This document shows positions 1 through 8,658 of a DNA stretch of 64,000 nucleotides, in pieces. Source of the stretch: DAOPYU01 sp942493245 (GTDB lineage Bacteria > Sumerlaeota > Sumerlaeia > UBA8349); contig OW818685.1 in NCBI GenBank assembly GCA_942493245.1, forward strand, positions 744,001 to 808,000. Direction: 5' to 3'. The position numbers and the translations under genes were made by a program. Below the pieces are notes generated by a model, which was not told where the DNA came from, did no database searches, and worked only from the letters and a program-made list of their open reading frames with translations. Position 1 is the stretch's first letter. Every line of letters starts with the position of its first letter.

Positions 1-1
1 C

Positions 2-469
2 CACGACGGCATGATCCCGGGAATGCTGCTGACCGGCGTCCACATGGCCACCGGCGGCGCGCTGCCCGGCGGGCGCAAGAAGATGCCCGCCGACTTCGAG
101 GGGTTGCGTCCCGCAACCGCCGGAAAGGCCACGGCCAAAACGCCGACAGACGAAACGATCTATCTCGACCTGTTGACGGACGTGTACAAGAGCGGTTCGA
201 TCCACCGCGAGGAACAGCCGGTGCACTGCAAGATCCTGGACCCGACAAAATGCCGCGATTGCTACCAGCGGTTCGCGGCGCCCTGCACGCGCTTCTGCCC
301 GGCCAAGGTCTATGAGGAAAACCTCGGCGCCAACGGCCAGTTCGAGGGGATTCAGGTGAATTTCTCGAACTGCGTGCATTGCAAGACCTGCGAGATCAAA
401 GACCCGCTGCGCAACATCCGCTGGGCGCCCCCGGAAGGCGGCGACGGACCGAAGTACCAGAAGATGTAA
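2..469 (+). CDS. Electron transfer flavoprotein-ubiquinone oxidoreductase, C-terminal part (5' truncated by window)
   Basis: The last 155 residues of a protein that enters from the left edge. ETF-QO takes electrons from reduced electron-transfer flavoprotein and passes them through FAD and one [4Fe-4S] cluster to membrane quinone. The visible part holds the cluster domain: FCPAKVYE supplies one cysteine and NCVHCKTCEIKDP supplies three, followed by the family's closing PEGGDGPKY motif. The quinone/membrane-contact motif HMATGGALPGG lies near the start of the visible part. Extra cysteines (CRDC, PCTRFC) lie before the cluster. The FAD domain is outside the window. A strong intrinsic terminator follows 49 bases after the stop, so this is the end of its transcription unit. 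The identification rests on the cluster motif and is secure. Confidence 0.9.
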   Translation, partial: HDGMIPGMLLTGVHMATGGALPGGRKKMPADFEGLRPATAGKATAKTPTDETIYLDLLTDVYKSGSIHREEQPVHCKILDPTKCRDCYQRFAAPCTRFCPAKVYEENLGANGQFEGIQVNFSNCVHCKTCEIKDPLRNIRWAPPEGGDGPKYQKM

Positions 470-517
470 ACGCGAGGAGATGTAGATACGCCTTTGATTC
501 TTTCTTTGGGGTATGAG

Positions 518-567
518 AAACAGGGTTTACAAGAATCTTGATCGAATCTTGTAAACCCTGTTTTCTT
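518..567 (+). terminator. Intrinsic terminator after the ETF-QO gene
   Basis: A perfect 16-bp stem (AAACAGGGTTTACAAG, 518-533, with its complement at 548-563) encloses a 14-base loop and runs into TTTTCTT. It sits between the ETF-QO stop and the next start. Confidence 0.85.
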
Positions 568-581
568 GGTCACGGAGTGTC

Positions 582-2102
582 ATGCTCGATCAACCGATTC
601 TCTCCACTGCCTCTTCCTCCTCCTGTTCCAGCACGATCCAGAACCCGGTTCCTGAACCCGGACGCCGCTGGCTCGGGCTGACCTGGGAATCCTGGCTCTG
701 GATTCTGATCCCGGTTGTCTCGTTCGCCTGGTTCTGGTACTGGCGCTCGATCCAGTGGACGGGAGGCGACTCGGAGCAATGGGAGCGGGAAATCAATTTC
801 GGCCTCTGGTGGCGCAAGCGCCAGATGTTTTCGTTCGGGTGCATGCAGCTGATGTTTCAGATCACCCACCGGCTCTGGGGCTGGAACGCCCTGATGGCCA
901 TCAACGCGGTTTCCTGCCTGGCCGGTTCACTGAGCCTGTTGTGTGCCTGGCGTCTGTTTCGGGGACGGCCCCATGCCGCCTGGTCGTTCGCCCTGGTGGC
1001 CACGGCGGGATTCACAACCCTGTTCTACGGCCACATCGAGACCTACGCGCAACCGGTGGCGGCGTTGTGCTTCCATCTGCTGGCGCTGGAACGAACCGTC
1101 ACCGGAAAATGGAAACCCTGGACCGTCGTCCTGTCCTGGTGCCTGATGATGACGTTCCACCTCTCGGCGATCTTTCTATTGCCTGCGGTGTTTCCGATCG
1201 CCTTGATCGAGGTGCATCGGCAGAAACTGGGACTTTCGCAAGCGCGAGAAGCGCTCAAGGCGGCGTTGCCGGGCGCGCTGTTCTGGTTCGCGGTCTATGG
1301 CCCACTGGATTGGGGCTATGGTGAAGTGGTCGGTCCGCATTTCATCTGTCCGCTCGATAAACTCCTCGCCAACCCCTGGGTCGTTTTCACGGACGAACAC
1401 CTGAAGGTGAAGTTCTGGTTCCTGGTCTGGAATGGCGGAGTGGCCGGGTTCCTGGCTTACGGGCTGTTTGCGCGGGAACTTTTCCCCGGACGCCGCGACC
1501 GGTTCACGCTCTACCTGCTCGCCTACTTCCTCTGTTACATGGGGTTCTACGCCATCTGGAACCCCGAGATGGGCGACCGCGATTTCGACCTGTTCAGTTT
1601 CCCGTGGGTGATTGCCGTCGTGGCGGTGGCGCGCCACGTCATGACCTGGCGCGGACGCGCCTTGTGGGTGGGTCTGATTCTGGGGTTCAATGTGTATCTC
1701 TGGATCACGCGCCCTGCCGTGTTTGCGGATCGAGCGCACCACGGCCGCGGGACCATCCTGTTCAAAAATCTGGGAATCTCCGGCGATCGCCCCATCATGC
1801 TCGATGAACGGATGTACCTGCGTCCCGTCAACCGCTCCGTGCCGGAGGGAACGCATCTTGTGTCCGTCTTTTTCAAAACCGGACGGGTGGATCGGGTGGT
1901 CAACATGCGGCCCGGCGAAACCTGGCTGATCCGGGGCGACAACGGGCGTCTTGAACTCCTGCCCCCCGAATGGGACCGAATCGAGGCGCCCGCGAACGGA
2001 AGAAACAGCCAAACCCTCCCAGAGAAAACGGGAGATTCATTTTACTTTTTCCACCTCCCCGGCTTTTCCCTGCTCCCCGAGACGAAAAATTCCATCTCGT
2101 GA
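582..2102 (+). CDS. Polytopic GT-C-like membrane protein (putative glycosyltransferase)
   Basis: 506 residues with about ten hydrophobic segments after a Ser/Pro-rich cytoplasmic N-terminus (first segment near residues 38-55). The first external loop carries GGDSEQW, in the place where GT-C glycosyltransferases keep an acidic catalytic residue. FYGHIETYAQP and NPEMGDRDFDLF resemble conserved motifs of uncharacterised GT-C-type membrane proteins in Bacteroidetes and Planctomycetes. The last 120 residues are mostly soluble. The ATG is preceded by CGGAG at 6-base spacing, just downstream of the terminator at 518-567, so a promoter probably lies in that short interval. The acceptor is unknown; lipid-linked sugar transfer to an envelope polymer is an inference. 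Confidence 0.6.
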   Translation: MLDQPILSTASSSSCSSTIQNPVPEPGRRWLGLTWESWLWILIPVVSFAWFWYWRSIQWTGGDSEQWEREINFGLWWRKRQMFSFGCMQLMFQITHRLWGWNALMAINAVSCLAGSLSLLCAWRLFRGRPHAAWSFALVATAGFTTLFYGHIETYAQPVAALCFHLLALERTVTGKWKPWTVVLSWCLMMTFHLSAIFLLPAVFPIALIEVHRQKLGLSQAREALKAALPGALFWFAVYGPLDWGYGEVVGPHFICPLDKLLANPWVVFTDEHLKVKFWFLVWNGGVAGFLAYGLFARELFPGRRDRFTLYLLAYFLCYMGFYAIWNPEMGDRDFDLFSFPWVIAVVAVARHVMTWRGRALWVGLILGFNVYLWITRPAVFADRAHHGRGTILFKNLGISGDRPIMLDERMYLRPVNRSVPEGTHLVSVFFKTGRVDRVVNMRPGETWLIRGDNGRLELLPPEWDRIEAPANGRNSQTLPEKTGDSFYFFHLPGFSLLPETKNSIS

Positions 2103-2255
2103 GAGGATGACACCCGCTGGGTCAGATGTCCGGGGAAAAGAGCCAAAGAATCTTCCACAACAAGCCGTCAGTCATCTTTGGGATCTGGGAGAGGGAAATG
2201 GTTTGGAGAAAATTTAGGTCCGGAAAAACCCGAACAGGGAATGGCTAAAGGCATG

Positions 2256-2340
2256 AAAATCAGACGGGATCACAGGATTTACAGGATGAGGTTCCCTTCG
2301 TTTCTCATATTCAGAAAATCCTGTGATCCTGTCCGATTTT
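2256..2340. repeat. Palindromic intergenic repeat, GATCACAGGAT family, copy 1
   Basis: Imperfect inverted repeat: 2256-2280 and 2316-2340 pair over 25 bases with two mismatches. The core word is GGATCACAGGATTTACAGGAT-like (arm begins AAAATCAGACGGGATCACAG). A related copy lies at 24138-24223. It sits in the leader of the sialidase gene and has no U-tract. Confidence 0.7.
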
Positions 2341-2387
2341 CTGTAGAGTGTCTTCAAGTGACTTTTCCACAAGGAAGGCGCAACACA

Positions 2388-3524
2388 ATGACCCCGAAAC
2401 GACCGAGTATAAGAACGCACTGGATCGCACCCCTCCTCCTCTTGCTCTCGTTCGGCGCGACAGCCGCCGAGATCAAACAGGTGGACCTCTTTCGCGCGGG
2501 CGAAGGGGGGTACCACACCTACCGCATCCCGTCGCTGATCGAGACCCGGCAGGGCGCGCTGCTGGCTTTCTGTGAGGGGCGCAAGAGCGGTTCCTCCGAC
2601 GCCGGGGACATCGACCTGCTCCTGCGGCGCTCCCTCGACGGCGGCGCAACCTGGTCGCCCGTCCAGACGGTCTGGGACGACGGCCCCAACACCTGCGGCA
2701 ACCCCTGCCCGGTTGTGGATCGCGAGACCGGAATCGTCTGGCTCCTGATGACCTGGAACGCGGGCCGTCAGAGGGAAGACCAGATTCAACCGGGCTTCGG
2801 TGAGGACTCCCGCCGGGTCTTTGTCACCCAATCATCGGATGACGGAGCGAGCTGGGAGAAACCGGTCGAAATCACGCAGACCGTCAAACGGCCCGAGTGG
2901 ACCTGGTACGCCACCGGCCCCGGCAACGGCATCCAGCTGCGCGGCGGGCGGCTCGTCATCCCCTGCGACCACAAGACAAAGACCGAGGGGACCGAGCGAT
3001 ACCACTCGCACGTCCTCTACAGCGATGACCGCGGAAAAACCTGGAAGATCGGCGGAATCGCCGAGGACAAAACCAACGAGAGCGCCGTCGCCGAACTCCA
3101 GGACGGCTCGCTGCTCCTGAACATGCGCAACAACTACGGCCGCTCCCGCCGAGCGGTCGCGAAAAGCGCCGACGGAGGGTTGAACTGGTCTGCTGTCGCG
3201 TTCGACGAGACTCTGGTCGAACCGGTCTGCCAGGCCAGCCTAGTCACCACCCGTCGCTGGAACGAGGCCGGCGACGAACTGCTCTTCTCGAACCCCGCCG
3301 ACCCGAAGCGCATCCGCCTGACCGTCCGCCTCAGCCGCGACGGAGGCCGCTCCTGGCCGGTGTCGCGGTTGTTGCATGAAGGCCCCGCCGCCTACTCGTC
3401 CCTCTGTCCCCTCGGAGGCGGCGAAGCCGGAATCCTCTACGAACGCGGCGACAAGACTCCGTATGAACGCATCACCTTCACCCGGTTCGGCCTGGACTGG
3501 ATCGCGGAAGAGGGGAAGGAATGA
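2388..3524 (+). CDS. Secreted exo-alpha-sialidase (GH33-type)
   Basis: 378 residues. Cleaves terminal sialic acids from glycans, outside the cell or in the periplasm. An N-terminal signal peptide (Arg/Lys then LLLLLSFGATAA) ends near residue 27. The YRIP box at residues 45-48 supplies an arginine of the triad that binds the sialate carboxylate. Asp-boxes follow in order: SLDGGATW, SSDDGASW, SDDRGKTW, SADGGLNW and SRDGGRSW, the pattern of a six-bladed propeller. An upstream in-frame ATG at 2178 exists, but the ATG at 2388 is preferred because AAGGAAGG lies 9 bases upstream and it places the signal peptide at the terminus. There is no sialic-acid uptake operon next door, so the enzyme may only expose underlying glycans. 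Confidence 0.88.
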   Translation: MTPKRPSIRTHWIAPLLLLLSFGATAAEIKQVDLFRAGEGGYHTYRIPSLIETRQGALLAFCEGRKSGSSDAGDIDLLLRRSLDGGATWSPVQTVWDDGPNTCGNPCPVVDRETGIVWLLMTWNAGRQREDQIQPGFGEDSRRVFVTQSSDDGASWEKPVEITQTVKRPEWTWYATGPGNGIQLRGGRLVIPCDHKTKTEGTERYHSHVLYSDDRGKTWKIGGIAEDKTNESAVAELQDGSLLLNMRNNYGRSRRAVAKSADGGLNWSAVAFDETLVEPVCQASLVTTRRWNEAGDELLFSNPADPKRIRLTVRLSRDGGRSWPVSRLLHEGPAAYSSLCPLGGGEAGILYERGDKTPYERITFTRFGLDWIAEEGKE

Positions 3525-3878
3525 TCTTGGGGACGGCTGTTGAAGGTGGAACTCTGAAGAAATCATTAGGTGTTTTGATTTTCTGGAAAGTTCTCAGGCA
3601 TTGAGTCCAAAACAAGATCTATAGACCCGTCAAGAGATGGAATGGGAATTGTAAAGAGAACTTACTTTTGTTCATTTCGTCCTTGAATTAGGGAAACGAT
3701 TTGGGGACAATAGTTTGTTAAAATTGGCTCAGACTGGCCAAGTAAGAAATGTTGGACGGAGATGGATTCCCATTGGTCTGAAGAAGTGCCAACCTGTTCG
3801 TATCCCACGAATCAGGGAATTCCATGAAGACGGTGAATGCTCTCTCTCTTGTTTCAATTCGAATGACAGGAAGATGCT
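3525..3878. other. Gene-free AT-rich stretch leading into the OLD nuclease gene
   Basis: No ORF of interest. Composition drops sharply to roughly 40% GC from about 3550, matching the downstream gene rather than the sialidase. AGGAAG at 3869-3874 is the ribosome-binding site of the next gene. I see no clear promoter or repeat. Confidence 0.5.
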
Positions 3879-5924
3879 ATGCGCTTAGTCTCATTTAGAA
3901 TAACAAATTTCCGGTCTATTAACGACAGCGGTGAAGTCAATGTTTCTCAGATAACAGCGTTACTAGGTCGCAATGAGAGTGGGAAATCCAATTTGCTCCG
4001 TGCCCTATATAGTTTGAAGCCTGCTATTGGTATCCAAAAACTCGTTCCGGTAAAAGATTTCCCCAGACATTGTCATTTGAATGAATGTAACGACAATACT
4101 CCTGTCGTTAGATCTCGTTGGAGTCTTGATGAAGATGAAAGGAACGAACTGACAGAAATACTTCCAAGAGCCAATGAAGTTACCCATATCGAGATAGCCC
4201 GTAATTACGACACGAAATATTATGTAGATTTCCATGAGTTGACTGAGTTGAGTTTCTCTGAGTCGGACATTAAAAACAAGATAAAAAAGATAGTCGCATC
4301 TGTACAGGCTGCTGCAGAGAAGGTTGAAGGGGAAACAAGAGAACAACTTGATCTGTCTGCAGAGACCTTTGAACAAGAACTCACTATGACAGCAGATAAG
4401 ATAAAGTGGGCTCAGAACGCCGTCGTCGGACTAAGAAACCTACGAAGAGGCTTGGCCGCTGCAGATGTTGAATTGTCTGAAAGACAAGATGTTATTGTTT
4501 CTGATCTTGAAGACCTTGCGGCATCAATCGCGAATGACAAGGAAGCCCAAAAAAAGGCGAGTGAATGGGCCGTCAATAAAATGCCCATTTTTGTTTTCTT
4601 AGATGAATATCCGCAGCTAAGAGGGCACCAAGATATTGCTCAGTATTTGCAACATAGACAAAATCAGCATTCCGTTGATGAGTATACGAAAGAATCTGAT
4701 CGGAATTTTGAGAAAATGTGTAAAGTTGCAGGGATAGATCCACAGGAGCTGCAGCAACTATTAAGCCAAAATGAGCCGGAAAAACGGAATCATCTAGTGA
4801 ATCGTGCTAGTTCTGTCATAACTAAAGAGATCAAACGATTGTGGACGGATCGTCCCCTCAAAGTCCGTTTTAATATAGATTCAAACTATCTTGATACTTT
4901 TATCTCCGATCCAAACTCAGAATACGATGTCGAAGTCAACCTCAATGAACGTAGTCGGGGACTTCAGTGGTTCTTCTCATTCTTCATAACCTTTTCGGCT
5001 GATACTAAGGGTGGACCATCTGAAAAAGCGATTCTTCTCCTTGATGAACCTGGGTTGTATCTGCACGCGAAATCTCAATCTGACCTACTTGGGCACTTGG
5101 AGAAAGACTTTAGGAACCAGATAATCTACACAACGCACTCACCATTCATGGTTCCAACTCATGCTCTCGACTCAATACGGACTGTAAATATCGCACAAGA
5201 TAGGGGAACGACCGTCACCAATGATCCCACGGGGGATTCAAAGACGCTGTTCCCCTTACAAGCTGCTCTTGGTTACAATCTCGCACAGAGTCTTTTCGTT
5301 GGCCCAAACAATCTTGTCGTTGAAGGCGTGACAGATTTCTGGATACTCAGTACAATATCCACATATCTGTCAGAAACAGGGAAAACGGCTCTACACTCAG
5401 ATTTAACGATAACACCGGCGGGTGGAGCACAAAAAGTTTCCTACATGGTTGCTTTGCTCTCATCAGAGCAACTGAACGTCTTGGTATTACTTGATGAAGA
5501 GAAGGATTCGAAGAATACCAAGGATGATCTTGTGAGAAGTAAACTCATCAAAGACCATAATGTGGTCTTTGTATCAGAGGCGTTCGGAAATCCTGCGCCC
5601 AAGGAAGCCGACATAGAGGATCTCCTTGATCCTGTCGTGTATGAAAAATTAGTGCGTGAAAGTTACACAAAAGAACTCAAGGGAAAACAGTTGTCCCTAA
5701 ACCCTAAAATCCCTCGCATCGCTAAACGTATAGAAACCGGTTTAACGAACTTGGATATTGAGTTCCACAAGACAAGGCCCACTCGACTCTTACTTCAGAA
5801 AATGGCAAACGACCCTGCATCAATTGTGACAGAGGAATGTACTCAGCGTTTCGAAACCTTGTTCCGGACAATAAACGCGCGTTTACAGAAACACATTGAT
5901 AGACCTCGTGATCCATTTGCCTGA
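3879..5924 (+). CDS. OLD-family ATP-dependent endonuclease (AAA ATPase + TOPRIM), probable phage defence
   Basis: 681 residues. The ABC-type ATPase half has Walker A GRNESGKSN near residue 31, a long helical insertion at about 125-330, Walker B LLLLDEPGLYLHAKS and switch YTTHSPFM. The C-terminal TOPRIM nuclease half has NLVVEGVTDFW (acidic residue 1), VLLDEEKD (acidic residues 2 and 3) and ADIEDLLDP, all typical of OLD proteins and of Gabija GajA. These enzymes nick or cleave DNA and often protect against phage. No GajB-type UvrD helicase or other partner follows, so it looks like a stand-alone OLD. Base composition (about 42% GC) and codon use differ strongly from both neighbours, which points to horizontal transfer. 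ATG is preceded by AGGAAG at 4-base spacing. Confidence 0.85.
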   Translation: MRLVSFRITNFRSINDSGEVNVSQITALLGRNESGKSNLLRALYSLKPAIGIQKLVPVKDFPRHCHLNECNDNTPVVRSRWSLDEDERNELTEILPRANEVTHIEIARNYDTKYYVDFHELTELSFSESDIKNKIKKIVASVQAAAEKVEGETREQLDLSAETFEQELTMTADKIKWAQNAVVGLRNLRRGLAAADVELSERQDVIVSDLEDLAASIANDKEAQKKASEWAVNKMPIFVFLDEYPQLRGHQDIAQYLQHRQNQHSVDEYTKESDRNFEKMCKVAGIDPQELQQLLSQNEPEKRNHLVNRASSVITKEIKRLWTDRPLKVRFNIDSNYLDTFISDPNSEYDVEVNLNERSRGLQWFFSFFITFSADTKGGPSEKAILLLDEPGLYLHAKSQSDLLGHLEKDFRNQIIYTTHSPFMVPTHALDSIRTVNIAQDRGTTVTNDPTGDSKTLFPLQAALGYNLAQSLFVGPNNLVVEGVTDFWILSTISTYLSETGKTALHSDLTITPAGGAQKVSYMVALLSSEQLNVLVLLDEEKDSKNTKDDLVRSKLIKDHNVVFVSEAFGNPAPKEADIEDLLDPVVYEKLVRESYTKELKGKQLSLNPKIPRIAKRIETGLTNLDIEFHKTRPTRLLLQKMANDPASIVTEECTQRFETLFRTINARLQKHIDRPRDPFA

Positions 5925-6024
5925 TCTCTTACTTTCCTCTGGAATACAAGTAGATTGGATTGGGTATTGTCGTCCGATCACGTGGTCCAAAAACTCCGGC
6001 GAAGACCATCCTCGAACAAAGACT

Positions 6025-6125
6025 GAACCGCGAAAAGCGCAAACGACGCTAAAAAACCGATGTAAATCGGGCTCTCGCGTCGTTCGTCCTTTTCGTGTTC
6101 GCGATTTTCGCGCCTTTCGCGGTTC
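6025..6125. repeat. Palindromic repeat, ACCGCGAAA family, at the end of the CotH operon
   Basis: Arms 6025-6049 (GAACCGCGAAAAGCGC...) and 6101-6125 (...GCGCCTTTCGCGGTTC) pair imperfectly. It lies directly downstream of the minus-strand CotH stop and could serve as its transcript end. Related to the copies at 58840-58902, 10727-10802 and 56212-56290. Confidence 0.6.
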
Positions 6126-6134
6126 TTTCTGTCC

Positions 6135-8636
6135 CTATTCCCCCAGCGCTTTGATTTCGTCCTGTTGAAGGATAAACTGACGGCGTTTGGTGAGGTGCTC
6201 CTTGAGAAGGAAGAGGCGATAATCGAGGCGTTCGAGGGCGAATTCCGGGTCCTGTTTTTCGGCTTTTGCCCGCACGACCACCTCGTCGGCCAGGCGCTCG
6301 CGCATTTCGTCGAAGACGGGGAAGAACTTCTCCTCGACAAAGACGTCGGTACAGAGTTCTTTCAGGCGCTTCAGGAACAGGGGCCGGAAGTGCGGGTTGG
6401 CCAGAAGCGGGCGCGAGAAGAAACCGCCCGGACGCCACCAGAACATCGGCATTCCCAACTCACCCATGTCGCCCTGCGGGTTCTGATCGCCTTCCATCCC
6501 GAACGTCAGGGGCATGTTGTAGAAAACCTCGCCCTCTTCCAGGCCCATGTAATACCCGCTGGTGTTATCCAGATCCCACGGGAACAGAATCCATTTTCCG
6601 CTCCCCTCGAGGTCGTGGTAGGGGTAGTAGTTGTTGAAGAACCCATCCCAGTGCGACAGGAGCGTGCTGACGGCAAAGTAGTTGACCGCCTGGGGAACGT
6701 CGAAGTTTTGCTCGATGACCTTCCACTGTTCCTCGCCCTTTGTGGATTCGAGCGCCTCGACCAGCTGTTTCAGGTCCGCGTAGCCCGTGGCCGGGTTGGT
6801 CCGCTTTTCGTGGCGGCCTTCCAGCCCCTCCCCGCGCCAGTTCATTTTGAACAGGTCGCCGCGGTTGTTGATCTTGTTCTGAGCGAGGAAGGAGCGGTTC
6901 GGCTGCTCGAAGAGCAGCTGGTACCCGTCGAGTTCTCCGTCGGTGGTCAGGCGGATGAAATCCGTCCGGAGAGAATAGGCCCCCGCCCGGCGGAAGAGTT
7001 CGAATCCCGCCGTTTCCGTCAGTGGAATGCGCACCTCCCCCTCATAGGTCATATTGACGGTTTTCATGCCGCGGAGCAGTCGGTCCTGATGGAACCGAAC
7101 CTTCCGCCCTCCCTTGCGCAGGGAGATGTTGACGAAGTCGAACAACTCGACCTTCTTCGTGGCGGGGTCCACATAGACAAAGGCGGAGCGCCCCTGAGGA
7201 GGCTGAGCGGGTTTGGGCACCACACTGAAAAACCCGCCCGGTGGCCCCCCAAATCCCCCCCCCGGGAAGGGGAAACCGCCCGGGCTTGAGTCTGGGGACG
7301 GCTCACCCATTCCCAAGACCGAACGTTCCCCGGGGGGGGAATTTGGATTTTCTCCCTGGGAAAGGTCAGGACGAGGTCCAGCCATACCCGGGCCGGAACC
7401 CTCCTGAGAGGGAGAATCGGGGTTTTCTTCCCGACGGGAATTCGGAGGCGTCCCCCCAAACCCATCGGGGCGACCAGGCCCGCCGGGACCCTCAAAATCG
7501 TCGGGATCGCCAGAAGCCACTCGGGCTCCATCGGGAGACGGAGAATCGGAGTTTTCACCCGGTTGGAAATTCGGAGGCGGTCCCCCGAACCCGCCCGGTC
7601 CACCGAAACCGAATAAGCCGCCGACCGGTTGGTTCCGTTGTTCGCGCGCCGCCTTGCATTCCGCTTCGCCCACGTTGATAATCAGTCCGACGGGGATTTT
7701 GCCCACCTCGATCGGGCCGGTCACGTAGGCGGAAAAAGCGGGGCGCAGGTCGTCCTCCGCCGGGGAAAACCGCGTGTCGCCGGCTTCACTCTTCGTCTGG
7801 ATTCGAAACCGGACCAGCATCCCGGCATCCTGACCCGGAATCGTGGCCACAAAACACGTCCCCTGCCATTCCATGGGAATGCGCGTCTCTTCAGATTCGA
7901 CTCCCGGTCCCGCGATCCGATAGAGCAATTCCGGGTGGGCCATCCGGTGGGCATACGCCTCGACGCGGATCGGTTCGTCGGGCGCTGGAATTTCGGGCGC
8001 GAACGTGACCGAGGCCACGGCGGGAGGAAGGGTTTTGCGGAAACAGGTGTTCTCTTCGCCGGGGGTTCCCGCCGGATACGTTTCGTCCAGCGGCATGATG
8101 GAAGGGCCCCAGTTGTCCCACCGCTCTCCCGAAACCTGGGGGCAGATGCGTTCAAGCGAAGCGGACACCCCGTCCGGACTGAGCGGCCAGGGGGGGCGAT
8201 TGTCAAACTTGACGCTGTCCACACGCTTCCCGTGCCGGTCGGCCAGTTCGAGGCGTTCCCCCTTGTTCTTCAGGGTGCCGGTGAATTGCCCGAGAGGCTC
8301 GACTGGGTAAAAGTTTTTGAAAACCGCCGTATCCCGGCAAACCACCAGATAGCGGCCCGCGTCCAGGGAACTCCCCTCGGGGAACTTGTACTGAATCCCC
8401 TTGAGAAAGGCCCATCCGCTCAGGTCCACGGCGCGATCCGAGGCGTTGTAGAGCTCGACATACTCGAGGGCGTTTTCGTTGTTGGGCGCGTGGTAAAAGA
8501 TCTCGTTGATGACCACCTGGGGGCGGGCTTCGCCGAAATAGCCCCGGACAACGATTTCGGCCAGTAACAACAGGGCCAATGCCGCCAGGCTCACGCCCAG
8601 GATCTTCCAATACCGTACCGGTTCACGGGGGGGCAT
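6135..8636 (-). CDS. CotH kinase family protein with lamin-tail domain
   Basis: 833 residues. A membrane anchor (residues about 10-28) is followed by a lamin-tail (LTD) beta-domain (INEIFYHAPNNENALEYVEL, DLSGWAF). A linker domain and a Gly/Pro-rich low-complexity tract (about residues 340-470) precede the CotH atypical-kinase domain. The CotH core shows NISLRKGGRKVRF, the catalytic-region HWDGFFNNYYPYHD, and the metal-binding PWDLDNTSG. CotH of Bacillus is an ATP-dependent Ser kinase of spore-coat protein; here the substrate is unknown and probably extracytoplasmic. It is last in the operon with VTC and DUF4956 genes, 22 bases after VTC. GGAG lies 8 bases before the ATG. The repeats in the linker (GENSDSPS, EENPDSPS, GENPNSPP) look like a recent expansion. 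Confidence 0.85.
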   Translation of the reverse strand: MPPREPVRYWKILGVSLAALALLLLAEIVVRGYFGEARPQVVINEIFYHAPNNENALEYVELYNASDRAVDLSGWAFLKGIQYKFPEGSSLDAGRYLVVCRDTAVFKNFYPVEPLGQFTGTLKNKGERLELADRHGKRVDSVKFDNRPPWPLSPDGVSASLERICPQVSGERWDNWGPSIMPLDETYPAGTPGEENTCFRKTLPPAVASVTFAPEIPAPDEPIRVEAYAHRMAHPELLYRIAGPGVESEETRIPMEWQGTCFVATIPGQDAGMLVRFRIQTKSEAGDTRFSPAEDDLRPAFSAYVTGPIEVGKIPVGLIINVGEAECKAAREQRNQPVGGLFGFGGPGGFGGPPPNFQPGENSDSPSPDGARVASGDPDDFEGPGGPGRPDGFGGTPPNSRREENPDSPSQEGSGPGMAGPRPDLSQGENPNSPPGERSVLGMGEPSPDSSPGGFPFPGGGFGGPPGGFFSVVPKPAQPPQGRSAFVYVDPATKKVELFDFVNISLRKGGRKVRFHQDRLLRGMKTVNMTYEGEVRIPLTETAGFELFRRAGAYSLRTDFIRLTTDGELDGYQLLFEQPNRSFLAQNKINNRGDLFKMNWRGEGLEGRHEKRTNPATGYADLKQLVEALESTKGEEQWKVIEQNFDVPQAVNYFAVSTLLSHWDGFFNNYYPYHDLEGSGKWILFPWDLDNTSGYYMGLEEGEVFYNMPLTFGMEGDQNPQGDMGELGMPMFWWRPGGFFSRPLLANPHFRPLFLKRLKELCTDVFVEEKFFPVFDEMRERLADEVVVRAKAEKQDPEFALERLDYRLFLLKEHLTKRRQFILQQDEIKALGE

Positions 8637-8658
8637 GCGATTCTCCAGAATTGCGGTT

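Noticed and set aside
3879..5924. Gabija system
   Set aside because: The GajA-like protein is present but no GajB (UvrD-like helicase) gene follows; the next gene is an unrelated minus-strand CotH gene.
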